Source of the DNA: Verpa conica
Lineage: Eukaryota; Ascomycota; Pezizomycetes; Pezizales; Morchellaceae
Reading direction: 5' to 3'
Length of the DNA stretch: 64,000 bases
NCBI GenBank assembly: GCA_033030425.1
Contig: JAUFSD010000021.1
Coordinates: 744,001-808,000 of the forward strand
The notes under the pieces are model-generated. The model worked only from the letters and a program-made list of their open reading frames with translations, searched no databases and was not told the origin of the DNA. Position numbers and translations under genes: made by a program. This document shows positions 9,701 to 20,212 of the stretch, piece after piece. Each line of letters opens with the position of its first letter. Positions within the stretch are counted from its first letter, which is position 1.

Positions 9701-10169
9701 CGAGCCCAAACCGCGGTATATAAAATAGTCGGCAGATTTGTCTCTTTACCAGAACATCAACGGGAAGAACGAGTCTTATCAATATATTTGAATCTATCGA
9801 ACTACCTTTATCTTATAACTCTATTAAAAGCACTTTGCTTGTGACTTTCGAGCTTCAACTGAACAGCTTTCCGCTTTTACCAACTAACTCTAGTGAATCT
9901 TGACGTTATCGTAGTTCAGAACTCTCTTGTGCAATCTAAAAGAGCAACTGCTATTGTTGACTGAAGAGATCTTGGTAGTCGGTATCTTATACCTTCGAAC
10001 TAAACTCTAAGCTTAGCAACAAGTAGCCTGGACAATTATATAAGCCAGTTTTACAGTTTTCTTAGGTTCCCAGAATTACTCCTCTTATCAGGTGCTTAAA
10101 ATAGTGAAACACTTTATATTCTAAACTTAGTGGCTAGTAGCCTAAATGATTGTATAGGCCAGTTTTACA
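9701..10169 (+). repeat. LTR-like remnant
   Basis: A TATA box lies in GCGGTATATAAAATAG near 9711-9726 and the segment ends AGTTTTACA. The last 49 bases exist twice, at 10007-10055 and 10121-10169 (about 80% alike), both ending GCCAGTTTTACA. Between the two lies the GCACCTGATAAGA junction repeat in reverse (10083-10097). This fits the 3' end of an LTR, rearranged or duplicated. The start of the LTR and any target duplication were not found. Confidence 0.4.
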
Positions 10170-10190
10170 TGTGACTTCATGCTACAGTTC

Positions 10191-10702
10191 GTTGCCATAT
10201 GTCACCGTAACTGCCCGTGGCAACCGCCCCCCGATGTGACGATTTAACCATCGTCATGACAAGTCTCAAGTACCTCTCCATATAGAGACACCTAAGGATC
10301 TCCCTTGAGGCATAGGACTAGCTATCCCATTCCGGTCAATAGATACTAAGGAAAGTCATTACTATGATAGCCTGATCCCTAAGCGAGCTGGCGAGCTCCT
10401 AGGACGGAGCGAAGCTCACCGTCGTCGGTATGCGACAGAGACCAGAGTAATGCGTCTGTAGCTTATAGCTACGGGAGATACTAGTGCAATGAGACTGAAG
10501 CAGTTACCTCCATGAACAGAGTTAAGCTCCTGTTCCTCTAGGAGGAATAATAACAGCTTCGCTGATGGCCAATCTTATGGGAGGCCGAGAGCCATGAAAT
10601 GAGAGCAAAGCTATGCTTAGTAGTTAGGGCCGCCAGCAAAATAGATAATTAACCTGGCGGCGTCACGAATCGAACCATACGGGACTATGCCTTGTGCTTC
10701 GC
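10191..10702. other. Hairpin-rich segment of unknown nature
   Basis: About 500 bp contains many exact inverted repeats. Examples are GTTGCCA 10191-10197 with TGGCAAC 10218-10224, TGACGAT 10237-10243 with ATCGTCA 10250-10256, CTCAAG 10265 with CTTGAG 10304, GTAGCT 10458 with AGCTAC 10467, GAACAG 10514 with CTGTTC 10530, and GCCGCCAG 10629-10636 with CTGGCGGC 10654-10661. Longer-range pairs are GGCATAG 10309-10315 with CTATGCC 10685-10691 and GCGAAGC 10409 with GCTTCGC 10696. There is no long open frame. It could be a folded RNA, a mitochondrial DNA insertion rich in GC hairpins, or a structured part of a transposon. Confidence 0.4.
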
Positions 10703-10844
10703 CCTAAAGGTCCTTATGGATCAAGATTACCCCTCCGCCACGTCCCCAGGTTGGACTAGGAACGTGGGAAAGGAATCTAAGCAACGGCAGGGATCGCCAG
10801 TGGGTTACCCTACCTAGGGGACTCTGTGTTTTCTAACACCCCCA

Positions 10845-11015
10845 AAGCGCCCCACTGTGCCACCTGCCGTTTGCAGAGGGGGCCCCTCTGAGTTGCAGAT
10901 TCCCTAACAAAAAGACAAGTTTTGGACCCCAAAAATAACCCCAAAACCGTCAGGAAAATTCGTCCAACCAAACCAAACTCGGAGGGTATATGGGGGACAG
11001 TGCTGCAAATCCATA
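10845..11015 (+). repeat. Dispersed repeat (family D), copy 2
   Basis: Same orientation as the copy at 725-905, with roughly 70% identity over 170 bp. The flanks of the two copies do not match, so the repeat was moved or the ends have decayed. The 11016-11600 stretch to its right shows no gene and no clear repeat. Confidence 0.65.
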
Positions 11016-11601
11016 GGTGCAATCGGATTTGAAATCGGACCATTTTAGCAATAGTTACAAAGCTTTTAGTAACCAACGCTTTTTAGTCGCTAGTCTATCG
11101 ACCCCGCTAGTTCTTAGGGGCGCTCTAGACTCAGTTGATTTCCAAGTGCGGAGGAATTGTTCCCCCGCTTCTTGGCAGCTTGCTCGCAATCAAAATCATA
11201 GCTTAAACCCGTCCTTCCCCCCGGACAATCATTCTTGCTAGTCAACGAACAACCGTTGTTCTGAGACCCTCATACTCTTTGCTAAAGACGTTTGCCTTCC
11301 CCTGGGAAGCAGAGCCTTTTAAAGTCTTTAGTTTGCAACCCTTAAAAAATCCTTATACCTGTTTAGCCTAGGGACTGTCGACCTTCAGTGTTGACGAGCG
11401 GTTCTAAGCCTCGTCATTGCTTCTCGTCAGAAAAGGGAGGTTGTTGGTTTTTTTTGCAGACGGGCAGTACTCCCTGTCTGTTACACCCGGTCGCTCAACC
11501 GCACAAACTACGTGCACTCTCAGACACCCCCAATTATAGCCATGAACAAGCGGTTTTTTGTTGAAGTAATATATACTATCTAATAAATAAATCCATACTA
11601 T

Positions 11602-12698
11602 CTAATATTTTGTATACCAGCCCTTTGCCTTTATAACAGCCTCAATCCTCCTAGGAATACTTTCTACCAGTCTATCAAACAGAGTGTCAGGTTTAATTCC
11701 CAGCAGTGAATAAGAGCTTCTTCCATGTTAGGCTTTAATACATCTGGTGATTGAGTATTATCTGCCAGGTGAGAATAGTGTAGATGGTAGAGCTTTTTGA
11801 GGTGTACCCAAACATGCTCAATGGGGTTAAGATCTGGAGAATAGGCAGGACAGTCCTCCAACAACTCCACCCCATTATCCACCAACCAATCTATTGAATG
11901 GTCTGCTGTATGGACTCTGGCATTGTCCTGCATGAAGATAGGCCTTATACCCTTCTGGCGTAATTCCTCTACAAAATCCACCAAGTTAAACTCTAAAGTA
12001 TCTATATATGACCTAGCATTTACATTCTCTTTTATCCCCACCCTTGCTCCATCACAAGGACCCTTCAATTCACCAGCAAAGCATGCCCACATCATTTTTG
12101 TTATCCTACTCGTTTTATTCATGCTTTTAACACACTCTGGAAGCCATTTTTCCTTTGCAGTTCTAAAGACTCATTGGACTAAAGGATCTGTATATTTTTC
12201 AACACTGCACTCATCATTCCATATCACTCTTCTCCACTTCTCCACCCCCCATTTCCGGTGCTTAATACACCATTTAAGTCTTCTTCGAGCCAGAGAAGGT
12301 GATAGTTTGGGTCTTTCTGCTTTAATGTGTTTGTGGATACCATGCTCTCCAAGTCTTCTCCTAATTGTTGTGGTAGACAACTGAACAGCAAAGTTTAAGC
12401 GAAGATCATTGTAGGATATATCGCGGTTGTGTCTAGTAGCATTCACTAGATTGCGCTCATCCCTTTCAGTGGTCTTTTTAGGTCTCCCAGGTCTTGAGGA
12501 TGCGGTTGTGGTGCCTGTTTTAAGGAAGCGCTGCCAGGCAGTTGAGAGAGTTGATATTGGTACACCAAGTCTCTTAGAAATCTTGGCAAAAGTGAGGCCT
12601 GCTTCATGCATTCCTATAGCCCTGCCTAGGGTAAACTCCGGCCATTCTCGGCGTTCAGTTTTGCGGCTTTGCTTAGGGGTTGTGTGGGGTGGGGCCAT
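11602..12698 (-). pseudogene. Tc1/mariner transposase, inactivated
   Basis: The transposase would cut and paste its element at TA sites. The minus-strand frame starts at 12698 with an N-terminal helix-turn-helix (LTFAKISKRLGVPISTLS) and a GRPKK hook. The catalytic domain follows: first Asp in IWNDECSVEK, second in FMQDNARVHTA, and the final Glu in SPDLNPIEHVW, about 35 residues after the second Asp. One in-frame TGA (12171-12173) breaks it, at a position where relatives usually have Trp. A one-base frame change near 11700 removes the normal C-terminus, which is still readable in the other frame to a stop at 11602-11604. Terminal inverted repeats could not be placed with confidence, so the element limits are unknown. 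Confidence 0.88.
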
Positions 12699-12789
12699 TG
12701 TTGCACGGGTGGGGTAGCGGGGTGATCGTAGTTGCGTTGCATTTTTACGTTCACATTTGGTACCCGACTATAGCTTTCCGCTAGGAAAC

Positions 12790-12862
12790 GGGTGAAAACA
12801 AAGGGAGAACTTACAATAGTCAAACAAGTAGTCTTCAGGTTCCCTCTTATCAGGTGCCTACA
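12790..12862 (-). repeat. Short dispersed junction repeat beside the transposase
   Basis: On the minus strand it reads GTAGGCACCTGATAAGA, GGGAACC, then CTTGTTTGACTAT, in the same order as plus-strand 574-635. The 10061-10100 region shares the first part. The remaining 12863-13515 stretch up to MET2 shows no gene. Confidence 0.55.
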
Positions 12863-13515
12863 ACACCTACAACACCGACCCACTGCGACCGGGTGTAGTG
12901 TGCGTAATTCATGGTGAAAAAAATAAAACTACAACAGGTCTCAACTGTACTAGTACAAGTATCTATCTTTCTTGTTCTAGTGCCTTCAATTTCCACGGTT
13001 TTCAACTGTTCCAGTGCGTGCTAAACATTACAGCGGGTCGAATTATCTCAGATTATACGGTATTATGTTTAAAGACAAAAAAACCCTTCTGATGTTACCA
13101 TGCGGGGCGATCGCGTCATTCACGCTAGAGATCCATTCTACCTAGTACTCGAAGGTTAGCTATGGATTATTATCACTACTACAGCGAACAGTAAAAAAAA
13201 AACCAATAAACGCGAGATACGAGGATCAGCGTTCCTATCCGTTCTTTAGGATTTGGCAAAGATTCTAGTAGTAGGATTTGCCACAAGACCCTGTTAGCAG
13301 ACCCTGATTTCTTGATATTTTTTGCCGTATGCTGTACTAAATTCTCGAGTCGATAGGGACCCCACATAAATAATTCTCGCACTCTCCCAGTCATCAACGC
13401 TCTTAGCTAGTCAGATAGAACAGGACGACGTTCCCTACAAGCAGGTTTGGAAGTCAATATCGACCTGATACCCAAACAACTAAAATCACACATAAACACC
13501 AAAATAATCAGCAAG

Positions 13516-15117
13516 ATGAGTCGTCAGCTACTAAAGGCTTTTCTCCGTAACTATCATTCACAGTGCTGTATTCTACCCGGTTCCATTAATGCACCACGTT
13601 TGTCGGTCTTGAAGTCTACGTACAACCGGTACTCTATGCCTTCGTCAACTCATGGTTTTACTACTTCTTCGCTACTGTTCTCCGGAACAGCCTCTAACCC
13701 GCAGATGTCGTTTCCCTGCCTTGACGCCGTCGAGTTACGAACGAAAGAAATTAAATCCCGTTCTATGGTGAATGAGCCATCATACACAACTGGTGCTCAC
13801 AAAACCTTCATCTCAAGGTCTCCGATTCTACTAGATTATGGGGGCATTCTCCAGGAATTTACTATTGCCTACGAGACCTGGGGAAAGATTAATACGGATA
13901 GGTCGAACGTGATACTATTACACACAGGACTCTCGGCCTCTTCTCATGCAAAGTCAAACCCGGATAACCCAAGGTTTGGTTGGTGGGAGAAATTCATTGG
14001 GCCAGGCTGTGCTCTTGATACTGATCGTTTCTTCGTTATCTGCACGAATGTCTTGGGAGGATGTTACGGGTCTACCGGTCCATCTAGTGTTGATCCTGTG
14101 GACGGGGGAAGATATGCAACTAGGTTCCCGATTTTGACTATGGGTGACATGGTCAGCGCCCAGTTCCGACTTCTAGATGAATTTGGTGTTCAGAAGCTTT
14201 ATGCTAGTGTCGGTGCTAGTATGGGAGGGATGCAGAGTTTGGCAGCAGGCGTCTTGTTCCCTGAAAAAGTTGGAAAGATCGTGAGCATAAGTGGTTGTGC
14301 GAGAAGTCACCCTTACAGCATCGCCATGCGCCATGCTCAGCGACAAGGTAAGTACATTTCCCAGTATTAATAAGGAATTATCATAGTGGAGACTAATAAT
14401 AAACTAGTCTTAATGGCCGATCCTAATTGGAATCGAGGCTACTACTACGGAAAAGTTCCACCCCACCTAGGTCTTAAACTTGCCCGCCAAATTGCAACTG
14501 TCACATATAGATCTGGTCCAGAATGGGAACAGCGTTTTGGAAGACAGAGAGCAGATCCTTCACGCCCACCTGCACTTTGCCCGGATTTCCTCATAGAAAC
14601 CTACCTAGATCATGCTGGCGAAAAGTTCTGTCTAGAATATGATGCGAATAGTTTATTATATATCTCAAAAGCAATGGACCTGTTTGACCTTGGCGCAGAC
14701 TACCGTAAAGGTATTCAAGTACTAAGAGAGAGAAATACGCATAGGCTTTCCACAGAACAGCCCAGGCGACTAGAAGTCGAACAATGCTCCCTCACACTCC
14801 CGTCACAGCCATATACTGAGCAACCAAGGGAAGCAGCTTCCGCCACAAAACTTACCAATAGTGGAACAATACCTCCTGACCTTGTCGCTGGTATGACACC
14901 CATGAAGGATATCCCAACATTGGTTCTGGGTGTTACAAGCGATATTTTATTCCCCTCCTGGCAGCAGCAAGAAGTGGCGGAAACTTTGAAAAGGGCAGGG
15001 AATAGGAGGGTAACGCATGTAGAGCTAGGGGAGGATGTCAGCCTCTTTGGGCATGATAGCTTCTTGTTAGATGTTAAAAACATTGGTGGTAGTGTAAAAC
15101 GCTTCTTGGAAGATTAA
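13516..15117 (+). CDS. MET2: Homoserine O-acetyltransferase
   Basis: It transfers acetyl from acetyl-CoA to homoserine, committing carbon to methionine synthesis. Exons are 13516-14347 and 14408-15117. The 60-nt intron has GTAAGT and a CTAAT branch site and splits a Val codon. The product is 513 residues, close to the family's usual 480-520. It is an alpha/beta hydrolase with the nucleophile Ser in GASMGGMQ (about residue 236), Asp in TSDILFP (about 455) and His in GHDSF (about 491). The [12 protein letters not shown] and [11 protein letters not shown] blocks are typical. An in-frame ATG exists at 13447, but the 13516 start gives a basic, Ser-rich N-terminus that could be a mitochondrial targeting sequence; which start is used is unsure. 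Confidence 0.95.
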
Positions 15118-16998
15118 AGCTAAAGCACTGAGCTAAGGAACGATAGCACGTACGAAGTTTGTTAAGCAGTAGGGGAGATAAAAATAGTTAAAAACTTTAA
15201 TAAGCCACAAAGTTCCTATTTTTACTGGGAAAGCTACTCTGTTTTTGAAAGAATGGTAGGTGTGATTTTTCTACCAAGAGGAACTTGTAATCACTTGGTC
15301 CTTGTCTCGATAAATCAACAGGCTTTAGGTAATTGGTTCAGGGCCCGTATGAAACCTCCACGAGGGGTTACGCGGTAAGAGAGGTAGCTCATAGAATATA
15401 ACAGTGTCCGCTCAAATACAAGATTAGCAAAAATTTAGCTTTATCACAATGGCTATTATCTGAGTAAGATAGCGGACTCGAGAGAAAGATGTGAACAGAT
15501 GGGCAAACAAACTACTCTTAAGGTATGAAGCGTTGTAGATGTGAGATCAAGTAAAGGGGGTATGAATCAATGGATGAATCAATCATGAAATGTACATGGA
15601 GCCTTAAGACTAAGGTATTCAACCAACACACGTAATGCAATAAAAAGTAAAAGTAAATAAAGCAAAATATATTTTTTCTCCACTCTCTTCCCTTATGTCT
15701 TCCCAAAGTAGAGGGGGTTTTCCTATACGCAAAAGAAAAATCTGGCTAGTGTTAACCACTCTGTTACAAGATATCTCTTGTAACAATTAATCATAATAAA
15801 TAGACCCATAATACCCTTTAGACTTGTTGATAGGCTTCAAAAGGTGAAATATCAGTCGAGATCTGCTAGTCAATTAGTTGAAAGTATTCAGTTGGATATC
15901 AGAGTCGTCAGTCTCCAAAAGAGATGTTCGGATATAGTTAGAATAAATATCACTAGTTTATTATCAGGGAGTTGCAATTGGTCACCCGAAGGAACCGGAG
16001 GAAAGGTGCCCAAATTAAACCAAACCCCCTAACCAAGGTGGTTTTACCCCGCAAAAGTCCCCTAGCCCCTATTAACCTACTTTTGGCCTAGTTGGCTGAT
16101 AGAGCTCTAACAAGGCCCTTTTAGTTATTCCCCTATTAATTGGGGCGTTTTAGGCCCTTAGGTCAAATTTAGGCCCTGAACCTGACAGATGGGCCTATAA
16201 ACTCTAGAACCACTCCAAGACGAAAAAAATACCCCATTTAATTAAGGTTAGAAGCTTTTCTGTTTGAATATCAACAACTATGTCACAGTAAAAGTCATGG
16301 CACTTGTTAGCTGATAAGCACAAACCTCTCGAATACTTGACCTTGTGATTTCACCGTCTTTAATAAACCTACATAGCCGATACATACTTAAGAGTTGTTA
16401 GAGTACCTTATGTCCCACTACCAAACAACCTCGGCCCTATTCTTGCCACACAGAGGGTAGTGTACATAAATTGGAGTTATATTTATATACCTACCGGGTC
16501 CAATCAGGGGCTGTTGCAGCTTCCTATCTTTTAAAGGTCCATACGGTAAATATCATTTCTTACCTTCACCACAGTCCAAACCCCCTCACAGTCCTCGTAG
16601 AGCGTTAGAGAAGATATCTGATCTTAAGTAGTAGAAATAATAGTGGTCTCCCCCATTAATATACCTAGGCGTTTATTGATATCTCGGAATGAGGCTGTAA
16701 CCGCGTAACCTCACCAAAACAGCGGTAACTCCAGACCAGCGGCAACCGAACGGCTTCTACTGTAACTGTCCAATTATATCTGTTACTCCTATATAGTTTT
16801 TTTCTTTCCTTATGCGGTTGTTGTAACTATACACGCTATATAGGTCATTTCTAGTGAGGTTGCATGGTTGCAGCCTCATTCTGAGATATTAATGAACGCC
16901 TGAGTATAGAGTACTTTTTGATCTTCGTCGGTATTCATGTGACATATTAACGTACCAGTAAGATCTAACCTTGTGCTACATAGCTAAGGGCGCCCTCT
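15118..16998. other. Intergenic, no gene seen
   Basis: About 1.9 kb of AT-rich DNA after MET2. Open frames are short and without recognisable motifs. No LTR, poly(A) tract or tRNA-like sequence was noticed. Confidence 0.6.
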
Positions 16999-17109
16999 GT
17001 CTACTCGCCTACAAATAAAGTCTGTCGATATTTTATGTTACAACACAACTATATTCATATAAAAGTACAAAAAGTATCGACAGACTTTATTTTTAGGCGA
17101 GTAGTAGAC
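16999..17109. mobile_element. Palindromic miniature transposon, TA-flanked
   Basis: The two arms pair almost fully. The left starts at 16999 (GTCTACTCGCCTACAAATAA), and the right arm, reverse complemented, reads the same with one 3-base insertion and a few changes. With TA taken as the target duplication, the terminal repeat starts CTCGCC and runs about 27 bp. The same terminal sequence bounds 41836-42214. TA targets and short inverted ends point to a Tc1/mariner/pogo-type miniature element. A small plus-strand frame (17035-17283) runs out of the right arm and is probably chance. Confidence 0.65.
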
Positions 17110-20100
17110 GATCAGCTTACTACCTCCTCAGACAACTCCTTTGATATAATCAAGTTTCATCGCAACTTTAGTCCTGCAGAAGAGGATTTAGTCCGTATAT
17201 CCCAAAATCCTCTTTTCCTAGAAACTTTAGCCGTCGAGCACCTCCGCATGGCCAAAAAAATTAAAAACAGTGATGAAGCGTAAACTATTTTATTTTTAGA
17301 GGACTTAAATGGTACCAGTGACATTATGGCAACCATATTGTATATAATACGAATTCAATTACGAAATCCACTATTTGACGCTAAATACTCTTAAAGGTGG
17401 ATGTAAAGCCCCTTTAACCAAGTTTTACTGTAGTATGTTAATCAATAATAACTGGTTACAGAAAGGAAAGTGAATACATCGATAAGTAAAGTCGGATTCG
17501 ATAGAAACGCTCCATATATATATTATTCGGCCCGGCCCAATGCACAGCAGGGGAAAAAATCATGGTTTTCCAGGTTTGAAATCAGTAAGTCATAAATCTC
17601 ATTACAACTTATAACATAAATACCAGTATTTCTTCAAAGCGGAGCTCCAATATGGTAACATAGACTACTATATTAATGAAGATTCTAGATCCCAAAATTT
17701 TCCAATTGTCCTGGCATCAACGCTTGCTTTACACCAATTCTTTGAGACTAACTGTAGCAGATGATAAGCAAGATCATTTGTCTGTTTGAAGAGACCCTAA
17801 GGAATTAATGCTCCTGAAAAAACGGTTAAAGGCCAGCTTACTAGCGACAATAGAATTGAGCATATGTTCATAGCCTTCGAATCTTCAGTAGTACTTTTCA
17901 TTAAAGTAAAGAAGGATTAGTCTAGCTAGATACGAGGTAGCAAAGAGAGATATGACCGCCAAAATAATGACGGAAAGTATGATTGATCGGTTTTGTTATT
18001 TTCCATTCAAAATTTACCCACAACAGTCATCAATTCCCATAACCCCTCCAAAGACATGGGGCTCTAAGCACTTTTTCGAATATTTCATTTACCACCCAGA
18101 TTATCAACCATCTATTCATCGGAGCCTTCCAGCGGCCTACTACCTCCCCCTCCCCCTCCTCAAAAAAATAAAAATAAATAAAGGCAATTTCAGTTTCTCT
18201 ACTCTATTAGGAGAGTTACTACAGTCGAACCCACATGTTTTTCGCCCTGTTAATGCCGCTGATCCCCTAAATAGGATCGGAGCAGTGTGGCCCACGAGGC
18301 TGAGGTGCCTCGAGGTAAATAGTATAAAAGTTACAGACCTTGGTAGCAGCAAAACAGGTCACCCTGGCTATCACCACTAAAATTTGTCACCTACTATAGT
18401 GGTGGGCTCAGTGGTATATATAAATTATTTAATAGCACTCAAATTCCATTACTAAAAATAGTTCTATGCCTCAATTCTCTTTGAGGTATCCCGAGGACAA
18501 GCTCCTAAAATCCAAGGCGAGGCTAATTCCAGAGGTCTACAAGGCCGAGACGCCTCGGCGCCACGTACCCCCCCCCCCCCCATGCCTCGCCCCGAGCGGC
18601 CCCGTGGACCACACTAAATCGGGGCAAATATATAACCTCTTTCTAGCTTTGTATATATTAATGAACTACGGGAATGTGTGATAAGGTCTGAAAAGAAGTC
18701 AAAATACTCAACATAGAGAAGACACTTGACGCCTAAATGGTACATGTATTCTTATAGGAAATTACTCGGTATATGAATGACCCTATCCAGTCCGGACCAC
18801 GTATTCTTATAAACAGAATCCTTATAGGGAGATTATACTATATCATACAAAGACACCCAATATCGATAGCCCCTCATGCATTCTTTTAATAGCAATTTAA
18901 ATAGGTTGTTTGACAGATATCAGGAAGACATAAGCTACTCTACCGCTAGAACTCTCTAGGTTCACATAGAAGATACACACTCTACATTTAGATACTCCTC
19001 TCACCATACTCCCCGATCTAGCTCTCGGCTCCTATTTATGAACCTTTTTTTTTTTTTTTTTTTTTTTTTATATCAAGTGATTTTATTCTTCTGGGTACAA
19101 AATCTGGTATGCAGTACGAAACTATGACCTAAACCTATTTATGAACCTACCCACCCACTTAATATATAGTACACACATTTATACACCTTAAATTATTAAC
19201 AGTAAAGTAGTCACATGACTTTTTGGTTGAGTGCCACCTTATAACCTATATAGTCTTATATACCAAATCTAGCAACATAGAAATATAGTAGTACAAACCC
19301 ATGGAATATTCTTCAGAAACGGTAAATACTAGTGTTTTTGTAGCGTGGCATCCCAAACTACTTATAAACCCAGATAACCCGGGCATCGGCCCTTTACTAA
19401 ATATTCATACGAAACGTCTATATGTGGTGATCGACTATACTACCCCTATCTGAACCTCGGGTGGTAAAGATAAGACGAGGGAGAAGTATGAGGCCGGTAG
19501 AACGAACACATGCATCAATAGGTAAGCCACTAACAAAGTCGGCTCTTACACATGTAACAGGCCACGCAACCAGCAACAGGTCACTAGCGGGAACGGAACG
19601 GCATCGGAGACATGCAGGAATACTACAGCAGTACACACGAGCCCTCTCATCCCTTACTCCATATAACTCCCCGTTTCTTGTGTTCCCTAGCAGGATTATA
19701 ATTCTTGCTCACCTCCTTCACAATTCTCTAGATCTTGGTACCGCATCGCCCAGGAAAACAGGATTTAGCGACCTCTACAAGCGACTGATGTTTAGCCCAC
19801 CCTCCAAACAAACGTAAATAGCTTAGACAACCCAACAGTTCCCATCCTAGCCGCTCGTCCTACAGACGTTGCTTCCATCACTCTTCTCAGCCGCTACACG
19901 GAATCTTCTCACTTAATCATTCGCCCTTTATTCCCTTGACCCGCTTGTCATTCGTTTAGTGTTTATAACCCTTTCACCCACGGCTGGCCCCTCTCTGTTC
20001 TCTCATATATATATTTATATTTTCCCCTTCCCCTACCTTCCCCTAACCCTGCTGTTTCCCCCTTCCCCCATTCATACCACCCAAACTTCCACTTAGAAGG

Positions 20101-20212
20101 ATTCCCAACCCTAAAACTACGCATATTAAAATTTCTCGCTTTGTCCGCTCTACTCTTCTGGTTCCCGGTAACTAGGTTCTTGACTCTAAATTCCACTAAA
20201 CACTCAACAGCT
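17110..20212. other. Intergenic, mostly empty apart from a retroposed fragment
   Basis: No gene was recognised. Contents are a C-run at 18568-18581, the retroposed fragment at 19031-19148, and a pyrimidine-rich leader at about 19960-20110 just before the glycosyltransferase gene, typical of fungal promoters. Confidence 0.6.
19031..19148 (-). mobile_element. Retroposed fragment with poly(A) tail and target duplication
   Basis: Fifteen bases, CCTATTTATGAACCT, occur at both 19031-19045 and 19134-19148. Between them is a run of about 24 T (19046-19069) and then 64 bp. Read on the minus strand this is a 64-nt sequence, an AATAAA signal, about a dozen more bases and a poly(A) tail. That structure is the signature of target-primed reverse transcription of a polyadenylated RNA, so this is a heavily 5'-truncated LINE or SINE, or another RNA copied by one. 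The same 64 bp, diverged, forms both arms of the palindrome at 55748-55866. Confidence 0.75.

Noticed and set aside
10650..10745. A possible tRNA gene or tRNA-derived SINE head on the minus strand
   Set aside because: It has GTGGCGGAGGGG and GGTTCGATTC, which resemble the A and B boxes, but the T stem does not pair and no cloverleaf or anticodon arm forms. I keep it only as part of the hairpin-rich segment.
11520..12780. Terminal inverted repeats of the Tc1/mariner element
   Set aside because: Comparison of both flanks gave only short matches (around TATAGYC), not a convincing inverted pair flanked by TA.
17035..17283. An 82-residue frame beside the palindromic miniature element
   Set aside because: It starts inside the palindrome, has no recognised family and is within the length expected by chance.
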